From Dysgonomonas sp. UBA7710 (GTDB taxonomy: Bacteria > Bacteroidota > Bacteroidia > Bacteroidales > Dysgonomonadaceae), in assembly GCF_002482385.1 (NCBI RefSeq), contig NZ_DLFW01000024.1, positions 249,438 through 290,683 of the forward strand: a stretch of DNA of 41,246 nucleotides, read 5' to 3'. The stretch's first letter is position 1. Each line of letters starts with the position of its first letter. The notes beneath the pieces were generated by a model, which did not search any database, was not told the DNA's origin, and saw only the letters and a list, made by a program, of their open reading frames with translations. A program made the position numbers and the translations under genes. Below are positions 39,643 to 41,246 of this stretch, piece after piece.

Positions 39643-40833
39643 ATGGAATCTATTCGCAATTTGTACAAAATCGGTCATGGACCTTCGAGTAGTCACACAA
39701 TGGCTCCCCAAAAAGCGGCTCAGAAATTTAAAGACGAAAACCAGTATGCCGACTCATTCAGGGTAACACTATACGGCAGTCTCGCCGCTACAGGTAAAGG
39801 GCACATGACAGATACCGCCATAATAAATACACTTCTTCCATTTTCCACAGAAATAGTCTGGCAATCCGAAATCATCCTTCCCTACCATACGAACGGCATG
39901 AAATTCGAAGCCATCGTTAAAAGCCAACCTGTAAAGGAATGGATAGTGTACAGCATAGGTGGCGGAGACTTATCGGATGGTACTTCCGAAACAAAAAAAG
40001 AAATTTTGTACGATAAAAGCACCATGAAAGCAATATTGGAATGGTGCCAGCAAACAGGTAAAACATTCTGGGAATATGTGGAAGATACCGAAGGTAAAGA
40101 CATTTACGAATATTTGCTGACTGTATGGAAAACGATGGAAGCCGCTATACATAGAGGGATGGATGCCGAAGGCCTTCTCCCGGGTGGCCTCGGATTGCAA
40201 CGCAAGTCATCCATGTACAGCATTAAAGCCAAAGGTTATCAGGGCTCTATGAGAAGCCGTGCCTTAATATACTCCTATGCGCTTGCCGTATCGGAAGAAA
40301 ATGCCAGTGGAAATATTATCGTAACAGCACCCACATGCGGTTCCTGTGGAGTACTCCCTTCTGTTCTATACCATCTGAAAATGAATCACGACTTCAGTGA
40401 CCAAAAGATAATCAGGGCACTAGCCACAGCCGGATTGATAGGCAATATAGTGAAAACGAATGCCTCTGTGTCAGGAGCCGAAGTCGGTTGTCAGGGAGAG
40501 GTCGGTGTCGCTTGCGCCATGGCGGCAGGAGCAGCTTGCCAACTATTCGGAGGCTCCCCGCAGCAAGTCGAATATGCCGCTGAGATGGGTCTGGAACATC
40601 ATCTCGGACTTACCTGCGATCCTATATGCGGACTGGTTCAGGTACCTTGTATCGAACGTAATGCCTTTGCTGCGGCACGGGCCTTGGATTCCTGTTCATT
40701 TGCCATGCTATCGGACGGAAAACATCTTATCAGTTTCGATAAGGTTGTGCGGACAATGCAACAGACAGGGCATGATCTGCCAAGTCTTTACAAGGAAACT
40801 TCTACGGGCGGTCTTGCTGTAAATCTGGAGTAA
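39643..40833 (+). CDS. sdaA: L-serine dehydratase, iron-sulfur type, single chain
   Basis: Cytoplasmic enzyme that deaminates L-serine to pyruvate and ammonia using a 4Fe-4S cluster. 396 residues, with the beta domain signature HGPSSSHTMAP at 12-22 and the alpha domain from about 165 (LPGGLGLQRKS). The three cluster ligands are C283 (GCQGEVG), C325 (TCDPICG) and C336 (VPCIERN); their spacing of 42 and 11 residues equals that known for the Legionella enzyme. TAPTCGSCGVLPS at 228-240 is the usual substrate loop. A start at 39643 gives the family N-terminus MESIRNLYKIG. It stands alone between two large spacers. Confidence 0.95.
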   Translation: MESIRNLYKIGHGPSSSHTMAPQKAAQKFKDENQYADSFRVTLYGSLAATGKGHMTDTAIINTLLPFSTEIVWQSEIILPYHTNGMKFEAIVKSQPVKEWIVYSIGGGDLSDGTSETKKEILYDKSTMKAILEWCQQTGKTFWEYVEDTEGKDIYEYLLTVWKTMEAAIHRGMDAEGLLPGGLGLQRKSSMYSIKAKGYQGSMRSRALIYSYALAVSEENASGNIIVTAPTCGSCGVLPSVLYHLKMNHDFSDQKIIRALATAGLIGNIVKTNASVSGAEVGCQGEVGVACAMAAGAACQLFGGSPQQVEYAAEMGLEHHLGLTCDPICGLVQVPCIERNAFAAARALDSCSFAMLSDGKHLISFDKVVRTMQQTGHDLPSLYKETSTGGLAVNLE

Positions 40834-41016
40834 GTAAATATCTGAACCGGAGATTTGGTATATCTCTAAAAAAACTGATTAATAGCATCTTATATGTAAA
40901 ACAAGCCTTGATATTTAGATATCTTATTGTAGACAAGGCATAATATAAACGCCTGTATAACTTATATTTATATAACATTTCATATACTTTAGTTTCAATA
41001 TTACAGGCTTATTTCC

Positions 41017-41024
41017 TACTTTTG
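41017..41024 (+). promoter_or_regulatory. -7 box for transketolase
   Basis: TACTTTTG, with TTTC at 40993-40996 as a possible -33 element 20 bases upstream. It lies 32 bp before the transketolase start. A CCTTG/CAAGG inverted pair (40905-40939) is nearby but lacks a T run. Confidence 0.6.
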
Positions 41025-41056
41025 TACACATGTAAATTAATTACCTTATATAACTT

Positions 41057-41246
41057 ATGACCACAATCAGTCTATTAAACAAATCCGCGGACAACATCCG
41101 TATTTTATCGGCCTCGATGGTAGAGAAAGCCAAATCGGGACATCCGGGTGGCGCCATGGGCGGCGCCGACTTCATCAATGTGCTTTTCACCGGGTTTCTG
41201 GTTTACGATCCCAAGAACCCACAGTGGGAAGGCCGTGACCGTTTCT
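41057..41246 (+). CDS. tkt: Transketolase, N-terminal part (cut by window edge)
   Basis: The first 63 residues of a transketolase, the thiamine-diphosphate enzyme of the pentose phosphate pathway. The frame reads MTTISLLNKSADNIRILSAS, then MVEKAKSGHPGGAMGGADFI, then LYDPKNP-like 'VYDPKNPQWEGRDRF'. SGHPGGAMG is the diphosphate-side signature with the conserved active-site histidine. The gene runs off the right edge; only 190 bp are visible, so nothing can be said about its integrity. Codon use is more GC-rich than the spacer before it, as expected of a highly expressed gene. Confidence 0.93.
   Translation, partial: MTTISLLNKSADNIRILSASMVEKAKSGHPGGAMGGADFINVLFTGFLVYDPKNPQWEGRDRF

Noticed and set aside
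40905..40939. GCCTTG/CAAGGC inverted pair after sdaA
   Set aside because: Only 6 bp with a 23-base loop and no T run; too weak to call a terminator.

Overview
The window is a chromosomal segment of a Bacteroidales bacterium, most like Dysgonomonas or a relative (genus is inference, order is firm). The signs are: about 40% GC by eye; genes with little Shine-Dalgarno sequence; many promoters with the Bacteroidetes -7 box TAnnTTTG (TATCTTTG, TATATTTG, TACTTTTG); a type IX secretion protein (PorV); a BtuG-type surface lipoprotein; TonB-dependent receptors with SusC-style N-terminal domains; a FISUMP-domain surface protein. No rRNA, tRNA, CRISPR array, prophage or insertion sequence was found.

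Layout. 1-2.6 kb: a GA microsatellite at the edge and a secreted FISUMP-domain protein. 2.6-7.6 kb (minus strand): rplY-pth-S4 protein operon, gpmA, and a cysS-yaaA pair. 7.7-9.2 kb (plus): a PhnB-like VOC protein and a WYL-domain regulator. 9.2-14.2 kb (minus): dusB, ispF-mnmD, porV, a polyprenol-phosphate mannosyltransferase followed by an FAH-family hydrolase. 14.2-14.8 kb: gene-free, rich in short word repeats. 14.8-15.7 kb: a TonB protein. 15.7-22.9 kb (minus): tex, a small GxxExxY (PD-(D/E)XK-like) gene bracketed by CGCAAAG-word repeats and a 31-bp inverted repeat, a pseudouridine synthase, a succinate CoA-transferase type enzyme, and an aminotransferase-rdgB pair.

22.9-27.6 kb (plus) is a vitamin B12 acquisition operon: cobalamin riboswitch, a 28-codon leader frame whose stop overlaps the next start codon, btuB, btuG-like surface lipoprotein, btuF-like binding lipoprotein. 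It converges on a YiiX-like cysteine hydrolase and a second B12-receptor-like TonB-dependent receptor. 30.5-34.1 kb (minus) looks like a zinc uptake operon: a Zur-like Fur protein with an inverted repeat over its own promoter, a receptor with a His/Asp-rich loop, and a surface lipoprotein. 34.4-41.2 kb: mgtE, an FAD-dependent oxidoreductase, a FucP-like sugar MFS transporter, a 600-bp gap with a long hairpin and a 12-bp palindrome, L-serine dehydratase, and the start of transketolase cut by the window edge.

The genes are mostly core housekeeping (translation fidelity, tRNA modification, central carbon) with two metal/cofactor scavenging loci whose outer-membrane receptors would all draw energy from TonB proteins such as the one at 14.8 kb. 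The least explained structure is the GxxExxY gene with its repeat frame; next are the leader frame between the B12 riboswitch and btuB, and the operator-over-promoter of the Zur-like gene.
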